Counted from the first letter of the stretch, positions 11,613 to 25,515 are shown. The stretch: DNA of 64,000 nucleotides from Amia ocellicauda (GCF_036373705.1 NC_089857.1:39442784-39506783), one strand, 5' to 3'. Numbers and translations: made by a program. Notes: generated by a model from the sequence alone, not told the origin.

Positions 11613-14600
11613 TTACAGCCTGATTTGTCCAGATAAAATGTTGTCATACACCATACGAGTGAGGGGAACATAGGTTTTTTCAGACGCATCCAAGAAGTAC
11701 AGCGGCTCCTTGATAACCGAGGGGTCGAAGCCGTCGCCAACCAGCTTCCATTTCTGTTGCTTAAATGTTTCTGTCATATCTAGAGATGTCTGAATAGGAA
11801 ACAAAAGAATAACCCCTCAGATTTCAGATGAGAACTATTTGGAAAACCGTAAAAAAATAATTGGTGGATCGGGCCGATTACTTAGGAACCAATGTTGTTT
11901 CAGAATAACATAGTCAAGGTGGGATTTATTTCTTTATTGAGTATCACTCATTGACTTTTGTGGAAAACTGAAATATTTATTTGGAATTTTAATTAAATTA
12001 ATTAAATTTAATTAAAACTGTCAAACATTAAAAAGATGAAATTATTCTATAATTTTACAGCCGTCATTGCAGTTTACTCCGAGATCTCAATTTGATTTAT
12101 AGGCCTTACCTGTACTCTTAAAAACCAGGGCCAGGAATATGCCGGTAAGTGCTTCACCAAATGTCTGTAGAGTGTCTGTCCGTCGAGTTCGTGCCCTGAT
12201 TTGAGAACAACCGCGGCCATACCTGCCTTTCCTTCATGCCCTAAAACATGAAAAGCAGGAAGGATGAATGGAAACCTTTCTTGGAGGGAGGAAGACTGCA
12301 GCCAATAATAAACACTTTCCGGACAGGATTCCCACAATCCAGAACCGTACCTCTATCAATTCTAAAGCAAATAGTAATCTTCACCACAGATTTATTGGTG
12401 TACGTTACTGGTTTTACATATTGTCGATTACTCCACAGATCCAACTGTTCTTCCTGTGGTTCTGCAGCCAGTTACATTAAATTAAATGAAAGGAAGGGAT
12501 TTTTTTTTACTGCCAATATACGACAAATCCATTATCCATTTTCTGTTTTGCAAAACAAATACTGCACAGTTTGGTACAGATACACATATATAAATTATAC
12601 TCCAATGACAGTCAAAATTACAAATGCTGTTTTCTGTTTCTTACTGACTCTTGCCTAATCACATATCGCTTTTTAACATTTCTGACATATACAGTAGAAC
12701 GTTTGTTTATTCTGAAAAATGCATAAAACCAAAATAACTAATTTACCCGGCGCAGACACTCCGTACACATTGGCTTCTTGCAGGAAATCCACACCGCCTA
12801 GAATCTCGGCCACTTCTGTAGTTGCGACATTTTCTCCTTTCCACCTGGAAATGAGAGCCCATTGATGTTTAGATGTTGTTTTTTACGACCTAAGTATCTT
12901 TCGGAGACTATTTCATACCACTCTTCAAATTTAGACTTCATATCTCCTTTCCTGTGAGAACAAGTCTATGTTCTGTATCCTGTACCTTACCTTTACAGAT
13001 TCTTACACTCTCTATATAAGGAGCACAGCTGGCCACTCTTGAAATGTAATCGTTACTGTAAAAAAAAAAACATAAAGAACTTCGGTGCATCCTCAAGACA
13101 GGAGAGATTGAGAGAACCTCTTTCTCAGACTGTCAAGACACATTCTGGACACTAGATGGCAATGACAGCCTGTGAATGTAGTGGCCATGGTAAGTATCTG
13201 TACAACGCAGACAGTCCTATCTACATCATACTACTTGGAAATCAGAGAAGAAAATACAGATCAATGGAATTTAAGATGCACTAACTGGTAATCTTAATAA
13301 TACTAATATCATTCCCCTCTGTAAATTCACCTCTAAAACAGCTGGTGGAGTGTATATGATTCTGTGTTATGCTAAGACTGGAACTGCTGCTCAGAGACAA
13401 AGTATATGTTCACAGACAGACAGACAGACACAGAGACAGAGACAGACACACACAGATGTTTTAGATTTCCTTGTGGAGAAACTATAGAAGTGGATAAAAC
13501 TGCTGTGTGACTCTTAAATTGTAATACATGCCGCCTCAGGCCTTGCCCAACTATGGGAATGCAACAACTGGGGGCTGTCAGGAGGTTTACACACTATCCC
13601 CATCAATCCCACACTTGACCTACCAACATGGGAAAACACAGAGACTCCCACGAATATCCCAAACACCCCCCCCCCCCCAAGACAAGCCTGTGACAACCAG
13701 CTTTTGACCGGGAACCAGACCTTGACATATGGCTCTTGCCGTTCAGTCTTGTAGATACGCCAGCACCTTCCTACACAGCCCGCACTGCTATTCTATGCAT
13801 TGTCCTTCCTGAAGCGGCTCACTGTTTCACGCATCTATTCTAACCGAGCTCCCGCTGATTACAGCTGACAGGCATCTCTGTCCCATCCAAAAGGGAAAGC
13901 CGAGGCATGGGGTGCTTTTATGAATGGAAGCAGCTTTCACTTGGCCGGCTCTGTTTAGCAACGCCGGCTTGGAATCGCCTCATTTCTAACTTCCGCTGCA
14001 ATCAGTGGGAACCGTAGAAGAGGGAGGGAACAATGTTTTCAGTCAAGTCCCCTTTGGGCGATGAGGCGATGAGCTCACATGGTTGCCATTCATGCAGCAA
14101 CACTTCAGTTCTGGTTACGAGTCACAGACTGGTGCCATTGTCCGTCGCACTATTAGAGAACTGCACATTGTTCGACGAAAATCTGCTGTTCCTCTGGATA
14201 CTGGGGCTGTTCGTTTTCCTTTCGGGGTAATGTCAAGCACATGTGGGATTCTGCTTACGTACATGTAACCAAACTGGGTATTATGAAAGCAGTGATAAAT
14301 ACATCGCCTGGATCATCTGCTCAAAGATTGGGGGGTAAATGTACACTGGCATATTACAGTTCTGTCCCTTCCAAATAATAGTTCTCTCTTATATTGTACT
14401 CAAGACTTTATTCATAGCAGGAACCCGGAAAGAGACAGGAGAGAAAAAACAATATCTTGTGGGACCGATTTAGTATCTCTTACGCACAATTTGTCTCGTG
14501 AAAACATGCAAGATCAAAATTTTGTAGTTCTTAATTTTATGTCAGCATAGTGCATACACGTAGAAACGTTAAATTGTTCCCACGAATTAACTAAATTGTT

Positions 14601-17600
14601 CACACAAGATATTACATTTTTCTCTCATGTCCCTTCCGGGCCTCTGTAGGAAAATGGGTTCCTATATACAGAAAGTTTTCTTTTTTTCTTCTCTGCATTA
14701 TATTGTTTTTAGCTATTAAATGTTAAATGCAGCTTTACTTTATCTTACACGGCTCATATCATTTGGCTTGGCACTGATGTTATTTTCTTCTGGATTAAAG
14801 ATGAGACGCAAAGGATTAGTCCTGCTGTATGGAGGGGATTGCACTATTTTGCCTGGATATGACTGTATTACTAAAGAATGCATACCCGAAGAGTGCATGA
14901 TGAATCTTGTTGGTAGTGTCAGTTTTTAACTTGGGCTCGAATCAAGTGCAAGACTACTTTATTTCAATCAACAGCCAAAAATATCAAACGGGTTGAGACG
15001 ATGCAGCCATAATGAGAAGTAAACCTGGAGGACGTGCCTGTGAGGACAGTCCTTACGGAAATACGAGGAATTCCTCAGATGTTTATAATCAAGTGACTTG
15101 CCTTGTCTGGGTTCCCACATTACTGCTCTAGCTCTCAGCTGCACAATGCTTTTAATTCTCAAGGACTGTCAGCACGTTTTTCACCTCACTTAGAAACAAT
15201 AGTAGCTTCTTGATGGGACATAAGAGGAACTGGGGAATTACCTCAGGCAGACACACCTACCACCAAATTGTGATTAAATTAATAATTTCAGACCTGAACG
15301 TATCTCCTATTCTGTCCCGGAAGTAGACAAAATCCTCCTGGTCCTGTAGCATGAGGTCCCCAGTGTTGAAGTACACGTCTCCTTTCTTGAAGACGTCTCG
15401 CAACAGCTTCTTCTCCGAAAGCTCCTTATTTCCTGCGTAGCCCAGAAAGGGGTTGATGCCCGACACTGGGGCGACGAGAAGACCCGTCTCACCTGCAAAA
15501 TGACGAGCAGATCAACACGGCAAAACCTTCAATGTAAATGCAAATAAATGTCAGCATATCTGTATTACCAATACATTATTTATATTTTAATATAGCTGGG
15601 TTGGCTATATCAGACTTCTTACCTTTACTGACTTTTAAACAAAGTCCCTCCTCAGAACGAACTGGCTCATTCTTTTGAAGGTCATACTTTAGTAGCTCAA
15701 AGGCCATGACAAGCTGGAAAATACAATCAAAATCATTTTTAAGAAACAATAATAAAAGGCTCCTGTCTCTCTGGCTATATATCTTGTCTAGAGAGGGACA
15801 TGCACCCAGTCTTAAAGACTTGACTGGCAGTGTATTGAGTATTATACTGGGTGGGTTAGGGGTTAATAATGATTTTGAAATGTGATTTAAACTTGACACC
15901 CCTTCTGAAAAAACAAGGTTACAGTTTTAATTTTCACTGAATAATTCAGGAATAGCTGGAAATTCAAAGGTTTCATGTTTGAAATTGTTTATGGGAGTTT
16001 TCAGCAGGCCCAAAGCTTCAGACTGCAGTTTCCTATTCTTGTTGTGGATTATTTTGCATTCACTTGTTCACTAAATGGATATAAAATCAAATCACAACAT
16101 CTTGTTTCTCCAGTTTTTGAAATGTATCACTTGCAAAAAAGAAAGCAAACCTCAGATACAAACCTCATACAAAGTTCATACTAAAAGTGACCTAGAAATA
16201 CACACAAACAGCTTATATTAAGTATTAAGTAAGACATAACAAAAATACTATTTACAGCATTATACAAACAACTAACGTAATCCCACCTTATTAAAAAAGC
16301 TTGCACGCCCAATGGGTCCGATTTTATCAGTGTAGTTAACGAAGCCAATGCTTGCTTCTGTTAAGCCATACGACTCAATGATTTTAATTTTGCCAAAGCG
16401 CTTTGTGAACTCTTTCCAAACGTCAGATCGTAGTCCACTCCCTGCAGCGATGCGCACTTTGTGCTGCGTTTCCCCAGCCACCTGTGAAGAAAAAGTGCGT
16501 ATGAAATTACACTGATCTCAATATTGCACATTAATGTCTTGATCTTGGGCTCAGACTCAACATATCCAGTCTTTGTCTCTGAATGTGGGTCTTGATTATA
16601 GTTCTGCTACTTGAGATGAGAAAACAAACACACATCTAAGAATAACATGATCATTTAGATTGTCAAATGATTGTCAATTCATTTCCATTTTCTTTTAGAT
16701 CCTACCTTAGGTTGGTTGACCAGATAACGGCAGAGTTCTCCAATATATTGGAAGACCGTGATATTATATTTCCGGCAATCATTCCAAAAGTGGCTCGCGG
16801 AAAATTTCTTCTTTAAGACACAAGTAGCTCCTTGGGTAAGAGGAAGAATAATAAAAAAAAAATCTCTCCAGTATTTGTTATAGTTTAGTAGTAAACAAGT
16901 GCATTCAACAGAGTCTTGCCATTTTGGTATCACAGCTGTGCATGAGACTTTCAGTCAGTTGTCATCCAAACGTTTTAGTTTATTGTATATCTTCACTATC
17001 TAATTATTATTAATCATGATTAGGTAGTCCTTAAAACCATTGTATACACACATTAATTTCTTCAGCCTATGAAAGGTTCCAAGATATTTCAAACACAAGG
17101 TGATTTGTTTATGTGAGTTATTGATTTCTCAATTACTGGTTATCAATACTCCTATGCACCACTTAAGTACAGCTCCACAGCTAACAGGTCTATTCCAGTT
17201 ACACGTTAATCTTTAACATATAGAAAATATACCATGTTTGAGTGAAAGAAAACCAACAATTTTTAAGTAATTGATTATTTATTGTGACACTCTCCTAGAA
17301 AGTAAAGTAATGAACTTAAATGGAGCCCAATAAACAAATTAATCTATACCCACTGCTATTTGATTAGGTCTCTCTAAAATATATTTAGATGGTTTGTTTT
17401 GATGGACAACAAAGCGTTTTACTATGGAAACTAAAAACTCCCAATACAAAAGTATGGAGCATCTGGGAAAGAAAGAAAAAAAAGAAAAAAACAAAAAGCT
17501 CTCATACCGAGTTCAATGCATCCTCCAATTCCTAAAAGGGAAGCTGACATGTGGTACAGAGGAAGAGTGACATAGATGTTGTCATTCGCTGTGGCTCCAC

Positions 17601-19110
17601 ATAGCCGCAGGAAAAAGGAGCACATGACTGCTTTGATATGGCTTATACGAGCAGCTTTCGGAAGACCTGAAGGCAAAGAGGTAAGACTACAAATTAATAA
17701 AATAGTGTGCACACAGATCACACACCAAAAATATAGAATTCACCCATTTCATTACATAACTGTGAAGACAAACTCACAATTAGGAAAAATGATCATTGGA
17801 TTATAATTTAAAACATGTTTTAGCTTGACTGTTTAATTACATGTTTTCTTCATTTCCAACTGGGTAAAAGTGTATATAAATTATACCAATGCTAGAATAA
17901 TTCACTGGATAGTAACAGAATCTCGGTTTCTTTCGAGCTAAGATTAGATGCTAGTTTCTCCTGTAAGGGGAATTATTTTCAGAGCATTTCCTCTTAGCAG
18001 GGAAGTTAAAGCCATTTTAAGATTAATGCAAGAGCTGTTGGTATAGCATAACATTGTCATTGTATGGATTGGCCTCAGAGGTAGACTATATATTACATTG
18101 TACTATTGAATGTTGTTTTAAAACTTATTCAGCTGATTTAGCAGTTTTGTGCGGTTTCTTTGTTTCTGTGAAAATGTGGAAAAGTGGAAAGGTCAGGAAA
18201 AGCCCTAGAGGTAAAAACATTGGGTGTGGTTATACAGTAACATTTTTCTTCATATCCACACCCTTATGAAAGGAAAGAGGTATATAAGAACAGTACACAT
18301 ATGTATATATTTAAAATCTAAAATATATTTTGAAGTTATATATACAAAGAGGTCAGAAATTATGAATAACATGTTTTCAAAACCTGGAAAACTATCTTGG
18401 GACGTAGTAGTGATCAACCCTGAAAGAGATCTGAAAAATGTTTTGATAAGGAATTTAAAAAAACACACCTGTGGTTCCTGATGTGAAGATATACATAAAA
18501 TTGGACAAGATATCTGTTGGAGATGTAACATCATCTGGCAATGGCTCATCTGAAACCTCTTCTATCTTGTCTGCCAAAGTATGAATTCCTTGGTGGGATG
18601 TGACTCTATCCATTATCCACACATTTATGTTGTTTTCTTGCAAACTGCTCAGCACATCATTTAACAAGTTGATTAGATCTGCAAAGAAAAAAAAAGTGTT
18701 GTAGGTTTTTCCTTTATAAGATCAATCCAATTCTTGTTTCCAGATGAACGTGAGTTTCAAAGTGACCATCTCCATGTACCACCATGCATTTTTGCATGTC
18801 ATGTTGCTATTACACTGTATTCCAGTCATGCACTGGAGAAAGCACTATTATCCATGTTATCAGACTGATGTACCTCAAACTGTCCCTGCCCATGGTGCAT
18901 AGCATGCAGCAACAACACAGGGACTGAATAGCCTTGACATACCTACCTAACCCCATTTCCTTTAACTTTTCTTCACAAAGCATCTTCAGTATGAATGTAA
19001 CCTTGGCCAGTGTCAAAGAACACACTGGTCTGGGGCATCAATAAAACAGTGCCTGGGTGGTGAACAATGGTTTTACATTTACACATCCCACCAATCTCAA
19101 CAACAATTAA

Positions 19111-19149
<39 letters not shown>

Positions 19150-19668
19150 AATTATAGAAAAATTATGAATGCTATTATGTAGTGCAATACCTGCTCCTAA
19201 AATTAGGGTTTTCGCTCCACAGCTCTCCAAGCAGTGCAGAAAGGACTTGGATTTGATGTTGAAGTTGAGAAAGGCGACCTCACAGCCCAGTTTGCAGAGT
19301 CCAAACCAGACCCAGATGAAATCCGGTCCATTGCTCATCAGCACGGCCACGGTCTGGCCCCTGTGCACGCCGCCCTGCACCCTGAGCACCTGGGCCACCT
19401 TGTTGCTTCTTCTGTCCACGTCCTGGTAGGTGTAGACATCCTCCTCGAAGATAATGAATGGCTTGCTGGGGGTTTTCCTGGCTTGGCGAACAAAGCAATC
19501 CAGGAGAGTGACCACCCCCTCGGTCATCCTCGACTTCACCAAGCGTTTGATCCTCTGTAAATTCAATACATAAATCACATCGTCCCAAAGGTAAGTGTAA
19601 AACATCTTCTGGAGGATACAAAGGGCCAGGAGCCCCGCTGCGGCTGCGGTCAGCACCGGGATGAGCAT
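11613..19668 (-). CDS. slc27a6-like gene, copy 2 (FATP6-type very-long-chain acyl-CoA synthetase)
   Basis: Ten exons on the minus strand, all with AG acceptors and GT donors: 19668-19191, 18678-18469, 17666-17508, 16830-16706, 16481-16287, 15713-15623, 15492-15294, 12844-12747, 12240-12110, 11789-11613. The spliced frame is open over 1,863 bases (620 aa), the size of human FATP6 (619 aa). The ATG at 19668 is chosen because it gives the same N-terminus as the paralogues ([20 protein letters not shown], a hydrophobic membrane segment). Further upstream ATGs in frame would add residues with no counterpart. Motifs: [16 protein letters not shown] in exon 1, ATP-binding FTSGTTGLPKAA at about 224-235, YGLTE at 362-366, NTGDL with Asp465, and [19 protein letters not shown] across exons 7-8. 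These are the residues expected of an active adenylate-forming enzyme. It ends SGQIRL-stop. The gene converges on copy 1 and diverges from copy 3. Orthology to slc27a6 rather than slc27a2 rests on similarity to copy 3 and on the isoc1 neighbour. Confidence 0.92.
13413..13453. repeat. CAGA-type microsatellite
   Basis: Repeats of CAGA and CAGAGA followed by CA-rich sequence in intron 7 of copy 2. The rest of this 2.4 kb intron (12845-15293) shows a C-run near 13670 and nothing else I can identify. Confidence 0.85.
19108..19146. repeat. (ATT)n microsatellite
   Basis: About twelve ATT units in intron 1 of copy 2, 45 bases beyond the exon 1 donor. It produces a false Asn-repeat extension of the exon 1 reading frame. 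Confidence 0.95.
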
Positions 19669-19776
19669 CGCTGTATGGAGGGTGCGGGAGGGTGCGGGAC
19701 GTCCAGCCAGGAGCACGGAGTTTGGTCCAGGATGCAATAACTTTTACAATTACACTTAAAAGGCTCCGATCCGACG

Positions 19777-19788
19777 TGCGCATGCGCC
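19777..19788. promoter_or_regulatory. NRF1-like palindrome upstream of copy 2
   Basis: TGCGCATGCGCC lies about 109 bases upstream of the copy 2 start codon in a locally GC-rich stretch. Its core GCGCATGCGC is the palindromic core of the NRF1 consensus, often found near transcription starts. Binding is inferred from the motif only. Confidence 0.4.
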
Positions 19789-21125
19789 GAGTCAGACCCC
19801 CAAATTACCCAAGAGCCGCACAAATGCGTGCAGTGGAGGAGGAATGTGAAACCGCACAGAAGACAGGACTGCGGAAGCTAAAATTATCCAGCAGTCAAAA
19901 AGCTGAAACCACCACAAAAGCATGTGAGGTTTGCGACTCTAGAGGAAATCTGTTTAATGTGTGTTATCTTCTGCTGCTTTCCCAAATGTACAAGCTAGAA
20001 AAACGGGCAGTTCCTCCCAGAGATGCTTGAAACGAGACTTGTTTTTCTCGTTCCCGTCGCATCCAGACGCTGGAATTTGATTGAATAGCTACAATGAGTC
20101 TAAGCATGCCGTTCATTGGAAACAAAACGCCCTTTGATCTCTCAGAAATGTAGCGTTAAATCTAGTGATAAAGCACATGTTTAGTTGATTTTAATATGCT
20201 GCTCAAAAAGTCAAAAGAAATACATATTTGAATATGCATATTACTACAGTTACAGTCGCCATCCTTGTCCTAGTAAATTAAAACATCATAACATCTTAAG
20301 TACCTTCCATAAAAAATGAAAACACCAAATGCATTCCACCATAAACCATATTCTCTGACAGAACAATCTAGAGCAGTCACACAAAAAGAAAAGCCACTTC
20401 ATTTGATTAACCCTGTATTGTGTGGTGTTGAAGTTACACAACAGACCAACAGAGGGACCTCTTGTCAATCAAAAAGTTAAAGTTAGCCTCTGAATATGGG
20501 CCTGCGGCCACAGCCATCGACTTCAGGAGGTGCTGTCTGAAAAAGAAATCAAAAAACGGTTCAATTTGACTAAATAACAGAAGATTTACTGAAAATATTT
20601 GTGTGTAATAATATAATATATAATATATATATTTTTGAATATGTTGTGATATAGGAAATTATATATATACACATTTCTTTATTTGTGCTTTTCAGACAAT
20701 GTTCAATTATCATACACACCACTGAGCGCTTTGTATACTGGAAAATACATGGATTTACATGGGTACCATGTTACAATGGTTTTCATTGACTGCTCAGCAC
20801 ATATGGCATCCTCAGGTTCGGAAAGATTCATTCATAGAAGAAAGATCGGGTTTCTGATTTCAGTCCAATCCAGCTGGGATTTCAGTTTCCCGAGAGGTTC
20901 CCAGTGAATAAACAAAGCTTAGCAGTTCTCTTTCTAAACAGAAAGCTACCATTTCACCCTGTTGTGACCTGCTGATTAAGCTGTGTAACAATACCTAGGA
21001 AGGAACATGTAGAACCCAACTTTGGAATTTGCCATTGCAAGAGCTAATTGTAATTTCCTCTTGTTTATTTGTATCCACATCTTTTCGTATCTCCCAAGAA
21101 GAGCTATTTCTTTAAATACTTTAAT

Positions 21126-21149
21126 GTGTGTGTGTGTGTGTGTGTGTGT
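21126..21149. repeat. (TG)n microsatellite abutting a Tc1-like element
   Basis: Twelve TG units immediately left of the transposon terminus at about 21.15 kb. Confidence 0.9.
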
Positions 21150-22526
21150 ATACACAGTATTGTGCAAAAGTTTTAGGCAGGTGTGAAAAAATGCTGTAAA
21201 GTAAGAATGCTTTCAAAAATAGACATGTTAACAGATTACATTTATCAATTAACTAAATGCAAAGTGAGTGAACAGAAGAAAAATCTACATCAAATCAATA
21301 TTTGGTGTAACCACCCTTTGCCTTCAAAACAGCATCACTAACCACAGTTCTTCTTTGGATTTAGGCAGCCTCAGTTGCTTCTCTCTCATCATGTAATCCC
21401 AGACAGACTCGATGATGTTGAGATCAGGGCTCTGTGGGGGCCATACCATCACTTCCAGGACTCCTTGTTCTTCTTTACGCTGAAGATAGTTCTTAATGAC
21501 TTTCGCTGTATGTTTGGGGTCGTTGTCATGCTGCAGAATAAATTCGGGGCCAATCAGATGCCTCCCTGATGGTATTGGATGATGGATAAGTATCTGCCTG
21601 TACTTCTCAGCATTGAGGAGACCATTCATTCTGACAAAATCCCCAACTCCATTTGCACAAATGCAGCCCCAAACTTGCAAGGAACCTCCACCATGCTTCA
21701 CTGTTGCCTGCAGACACTCATTTGTGTACCGCTCTCCAGCCCTTCAGCAACAAACTGCCTTCTGCTACAGCCAAATATTTCAAAGTATGACTCATCAGTC
21801 CAGAGCACCTGCTGCCAGTTTTCTGCACCCCAGTTCCTGTGTTTCCGTGCATAGTTGAGTCGCTTGGCCTTGTTGCCAGATCAGAGGTATGGCTTTTTGG
21901 CCACAAGTCTTCCATGAAGGCCACTTCTGACCAGACTTCTCTGGACAGTAGATGGGTGTACCAGGGTCCCACTGTTTTCTGCCAATTCTGAGCTGATGGC
22001 ACTGCTGGACATCTTCCGATTGCGAAGGGAAGTAAGCATGATGTGTCTTTCATCTGCTGAGGTAAGTTTCCTTGGCCGACCACTGTGTCTACGGTCCTCA
22101 ACATTGCCCGTTTCTTTGTGCTTCTTCAAAAGAGCTTGGACAGCACATCTGGAAACCTATAACTACCTATAACTACAGTATAACTACCTTGTGTCTTGTT
22201 GCTGTGCTCAGTCTTGCCTCCTACACAGCTGTTTCTGTTTCAGTTAATGATTGTGTTTCAACCTACATATTGAATTGATGATCATTAGCACCTCTTTGGT
22301 ATAATTGTTTAATCAGACACCTGACTATATTCCTACAAAATCCCTGACTTTGTGCAAGTGTACCTAGAAGAATTGATGCTGTTTTGAAGGCAAAGGGTGG
22401 TCACACCAAATATGGATTTGATGTAGATTTTTCTTCTGTTCACTCACTTTGCATTTAGTTAATTGATAAATATAATCTATTAACATTTTTTCACACTTGC
22501 CTAAAACTTTTGCACAGTACTGTATA
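21149..22526 (-). mobile_element. Tc1/mariner-superfamily element, DD38E-type, decayed
   Basis: The ends form inverted repeats: left 'attgtgcaaaagttttaggc', right 'gcctaaaacttttgcacagt'. The similarity continues inward over roughly 200 bases (for example 'atcaaatcaatatttggtgt' on the left against 'caccaaatatggatttgatg' on the right). TA-rich flanks fit TA target duplication. The enclosed transposase is on the minus strand and frameshifted. Exact ends are uncertain by a few bases because the TA flanks repeat. Confidence 0.85.
21324..22140 (-). pseudogene. Tc1-like transposase remnant
   Basis: Minus-strand frames give, in order, a helix-turn-helix part with the GRPRKL motif (about 22129-21881), a middle part in a shifted frame, and the catalytic C-terminal part (21701-21324) with [14 protein letters not shown] and PPQSPDLNIIESVWD. 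Between the Asp of QHD and the Glu of IIE there are 38 residues, rather than the 34 usual in Tc1, matching the DD38E branch described as Intruder. Frame changes between blocks make it non-functional. Confidence 0.8.
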
Positions 22527-25515
22527 TACACGAGTACAAGAAAAGAAAGAGAATGTAAAATGTGTCAGCTTTTCAACCAAGCAGTGTTTTGTTCTTTAAC
22601 AGAAAGACTATTGGCCGTGCTGCAGTACCAGGCAGTGCACACTGTCTAAGCAGAGTGTATCTAATAAGAAGCATGAGAACTCATCTGAAGAATGCAGAGA
22701 AATCCAAGAGAAGCAACTTACAACTGTGGAACAGAACTGTAAAAAAAGAATCAAATGACAATACTCAAAGTTTGTATTCGTTCCACTTTAGGTTAGGTCT
22801 GGTGGACTTTATAGAAGTGATCTAAGTGCTGAAATTATGTGTAAGGAATTTCATAACAGTGGTCCGTTTAAGCTGATCTCTGTTGGTGTATATTTTGATC
22901 ACCTGATTACTGAAACAGATTAAAGGATTTGTCAGTCAAAGGGCTTAGGGTTAGCGAAGGCACTTATCTCAGACTGACCTGAGTCACATTAAAACAGGAG
23001 CACAGGTTTGCCATGATCACCCTTGTGCATGTATTAGATTTAAAGCCTACAGAACCAGCAAGAAGGTAGTAACCCAACCTCTCGCTTTACTGTATACGGA
23101 GGCATGGTGTGTAAATAGAAGTGTATACATACCAAAGGATTTGCCATCCATTTCAACTTGGTCATGTTGACTTACTGCAGGAATTAGTCATTCATTTTTT
23201 GAAATCATCTAAATTATTCAAAATTGAAAAACACCGCTATGTCTGCAGGAATATCTGTCGGTAATAATGTTATTACAATAAATATATTCTATGTACTAAT
23301 TGTGAGCAGCTGTTTTTTGGACAGAATGGTAGCTAGAACTGATCTTGTGCTATATGTAGCTGTTGCTTACTGCAAACAGAGTTCATACTAATACGGGTGT
23401 ATTATACTATGGCATAACTCTGTGGGGTACATTTTAAATGTGCTTTTTTAGGTAACTAAACCGTGAATATAAGGTAAACATTAAATAAGTTAAAGTATCA
23501 CATATAAAATCTGAGATCAAAAATAATTTGTGCTCAAAAACTTTTATCGCAATGAGATTCTTGCCACAAGGGAAAAAGTCAAATGGTAAGATTACAACCA
23601 CCTGTGTGTGAGACAATATCAATTGAGATTTATTTCAAGTTTGTTATGAATGTTACGTATTTCAAACCTGACACAATTTCAAGCCTCATTTCATCTACTC
23701 TTCTTCTGGAATGAATTACTTTCACTTTTGAATAGGTCATGCACAGTGTTTAAGCATATTGTCAGATTAAAATAACTGAATGCAAATTAAAAAAGGAAGA
23801 GCATTTAACAGACAGAAAGAATGAAATATGACGTTGTACTACTCATATGCTTGTATCCTATGCAGAGTTAATAAATGCCATAGTTCATAGAAATGCATTT
23901 GATTCAAGGCAGTTTTGTCCGAGACGCATGGATGGAAACTCACTGTAGATCTCTCTATTGTTTTAGAATAAAAGAGCCTTTCTTTAATAAAAAACTCTTT
24001 CCTTAATGTGTTGAGCTATCTTTAAGGGCTACTGAACAACAACAGTACAACAGACACATAATGAAACATTAGTTAACATTTTACTATATTATTTCCACTC
24101 CAGGTGAGAGGTTGAAACATGCAATTTATCTTGTACTCAAGTTAATGTAAAAAAGCAGTATTCGTTCTTTTGACTACTTTTTATTTTGTTCCAAAGGTCC
24201 CACACAGGTTAGAGAAGCACAGAGGGAGAGGAAAGTGGGTCATTTCCTCAAGTTCAGTGTGTGGAGAACTTTATCTTGTGGGACTTTTTGTTCTGCACAG
24301 AACTCTGTCCTGTTGCTAAAATGTCAAACATGTGTGTAATCTTTCTTTGCTCTATACGGCTTGGTGACCTTGCATTGTTTTGTTTTATCATATCATATCA
24401 TATATGCTATCATACCTTGTGCTAGAATTAAATATCTTTAAAATACAACAAGAACAGGGGGTGCTGCAGTATTACTTCCATGTATCACACTTATTTCTTA
24501 CAGTTTTAAATTGCTTTTCAAAGTATGTTGATGAATACTAATCCGGCTGTAACAATCAGCATGAATGATAAACAAAATCTCAACATCAAATAAACATAAT
24601 TGATCATATTCCTCGCAGATCCTAGTAGCCTGCTGTAAATAATCCATAAGCTATCTACATCCATCCATATGGCAAGCCAAATTCACATTAAGAGATATGA
24701 AGAAATGTATTTCAGATACCTTGAAATAAACTCGAGACACCTTTGAATCATTTGCACAGCTCTGGATGTTGAGATGGCCTGCCATACAGCGAGGTGCGAC
24801 ACATGCAAGCCTCAAATACAGAATATGACGTTCAGACGAGAATAAACCCTAGTGCTGGTACTGTCACAGCCATCACATTAGTCTCATTACACTCCTCCCC
24901 ATCTGAACACATTCCAGAGCAACCCCCACCCACTTAAACTACTTTTTAAAACTTATACAAACATATAGGCACACCCGATTACACTATGCAAGCCGTCCTA
25001 TAAAGTCAAAGTGTTTCCGTCTACTAAAAAGTGAAATCCAATCTGCAATATCGTTGATGTGTTGCAAGTTTGTAACTCGTTCGTACGATGTGTGTATGTG
25101 CGTCAATGTATGGATTTGGGGGAAATGGGGGGAGGGGAGGTTCACATGGAGGAGAAATGAAGAGTTCCCAGTCTCCAAAAAGCAACTGGGAGGAAAGAAA
25201 GTAAATGCAGGCTTGGCTTGCTCGACAACATGTCATTTCTAGTTACCATACAGCGGGCATCAGTGTTTTCTCTGGGCTGAGGGTACAAACAAAGCATGGT
25301 CCGCCGGCACGCCCACTGCCTGGCATGTAGTGCAACACACTGGTCACATGACACGCACTTGGCTCTGCTGCAGCAGATACAGACTTTTCGTTTTGTGCGC
25401 GGTTGGTGTAGCAGGAGTGTAATAACAGCAGAGTCTGGTGAAAATGTTATTATTGTGCTGACGGATATTTCCAGTCGTGCTGTTCTTGTTGTTTTCCTAC
25501 TGGGCAGCAGCAGCA

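Larger units (their letters stand above)
19669..25515. other. Head-to-head spacer between copies 2 and 3
   Basis: The 5.8 kb between the divergent starts of copies 2 and 3. About 100 bp next to copy 2 is GC-rich (promoter-like). 21.15-22.53 kb is a Tc1-like element. A TA-rich patch lies at 20.61-20.67 kb. The remainder is AT-rich with no recognisable gene. The stretch from about 25.28 kb to exon 1 of copy 3 becomes more CpG-rich and probably holds its promoter and 5' UTR. Confidence 0.6.

Noticed and set aside
19669-19737. Upstream in-frame ATG extending copy 2 by 23 residues
   Set aside because: The extra residues have no counterpart in copies 1 and 3 or in human FATP6, and the inner ATG gives the family N-terminus.
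19234-19783. Long plus-strand and alternative minus-strand frames over copy 2 exon 1
   Set aside because: They overlap the SLC27A6-like exon in other frames and have no family resemblance or splice partners.
25477-25515. Upstream extension of copy 3 exon 1 by 13 residues
   Set aside because: The codon at 25477 is GTG, not ATG; the first in-frame ATG at 25516 gives the N-terminus shared with human FATP6.
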